Below are positions 5,798 to 6,200 of a stretch of 6,200 nucleotides of DNA, piece after piece. Numbering within the stretch: the stretch's first letter is position 1; each line of letters opens with the position of its first letter. The stretch is from Thermoplasmatales archaeon (lineage in GTDB: Archaea > Thermoplasmatota > JASEFT01 > JAUWIS01). The notes under the pieces were generated by a model that did not search any database, had not been told where the DNA came from, and saw only the letters and a program-made list of their open reading frames with translations. The stretch spans positions 1 through 6,200 of the forward strand of contig JASEEW010000111.1 of the NCBI GenBank assembly GCA_030019485.1, in the 5' to 3' direction. The translations under genes were made by a program, and so were the position numbers.

Positions 5798-6200
5798 TTG
5801 TCAGTAGATTTAGGAAAAAATATGTTATTTCTCACATGGATGCGAGCATAGCCTGGAATAATGTTGGTACACCCACAGGTTATATGTATCTTCAAGCAAA
5901 CCTCGGTGGAGGATGGACAAATATTTATCAAAGAGGAGCATCTGAAACAACATGGGAACAAGTACATTCACTCCCTATTTACACTGATCAGGTAAGGTTT
6001 TATGAAAACATTGATGGAACAGGACCAAGTAACCTTATCAATATATGGCTATATGAGTTTCGTGCGTTTAAAGCGATACCAAACGGCGATCTTGGAATAC
6101 TAAAAAATGCTGCATGGAAACCAGATTGCAGCAAAGCATTAATCGCTGGTGTAAACAACCAAAACAAAGGAGTACTGCTAAAGTATAATAACACAAAGGT
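5798..6200 (+). pseudogene. Downstream part of the secreted protein: rest of discoidin domain and another propeller blade, in a shifted frame, running off the window
   Basis: Directly after the TAG the same frame reads LSVDLGK, the classic discoidin VDLG strand. From the A run 5815-5820 the reading moves to the other frame (codons starting at 5821), which stays open to 6200. With one more A the sequence would read VDLGKKYVIS, as expected for the family. The shifted frame gives the rest of the domain (QVRFYENI, INIWLYEFRAF), then LKNAAWKPDCSKALIAG and LLKYN, a blade like those before 5640. The discoidin domain is thus inserted between blades. So there are two defects within 26 bp: a stop codon, perhaps TGG changed to TAG, and a one-base loss. 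An internal ATG at 5836 in the shifted frame has no promoter or ribosome site. True gene decay, sequence error and recoding remain possible. The gene's end is outside the window. Confidence 0.8.

Overview
The window looks archaeal. Three of the five genes whose starts are visible have a TATA-like box about 25-28 bp before the start codon and no usable Shine-Dalgarno sequence, as expected for leaderless archaeal transcripts. The last gene is a long, sequon-rich secreted protein of a kind common in Euryarchaeota. The DNA is AT-rich throughout. I cannot assign a lineage beyond a probable euryarchaeal or Thermoplasmatota-like archaeon, perhaps from a metagenome.

Layout: 1-213 is the 3' end of an unrecognised gene and opens with a perfect palindrome exactly at base 1. 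250-657 encodes a small four-helix membrane protein with a good Shine-Dalgarno site. It converges on hutI (imidazolonepropionase, minus strand, 646-1884), and the two 3' ends overlap by 12 bp. hutI and the next gene (1935-3119, plus strand) diverge from a 50-bp gap holding a single AT box at its midpoint, which appears to serve both. The 1935 gene joins an endonuclease-IV-like TIM barrel to a tail of about 120 residues that is nearly half lysine and resembles a histone H1 tail. 3149-4135 is a CNNM (DUF21)-CBS membrane protein without the usual C-terminal CorC/HlyC domain. From about 4322 to the end runs a secreted multidomain protein: signal peptide, two tandem 'GWNL' modules, a thrombospondin-3-like calcium motif, beta-propeller blades and a discoidin (F5/8 type C) domain. 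This reading frame is broken inside the discoidin domain by an in-frame TAG (5795) and an apparent one-base loss in an A run (5815-5820), and continues open to base 6200.

The genes do not form one pathway: hutI stands apart from other histidine-degradation genes. The points most worth a second look are the lysine-tailed nuclease-like protein with an altered metal site, the shared divergent promoter, and the TAG plus frameshift in the secreted protein. That TAG could be a nonsense mutation, a sequence error or a pyrrolysine codon. None of the other five genes in the window ends in TAG.
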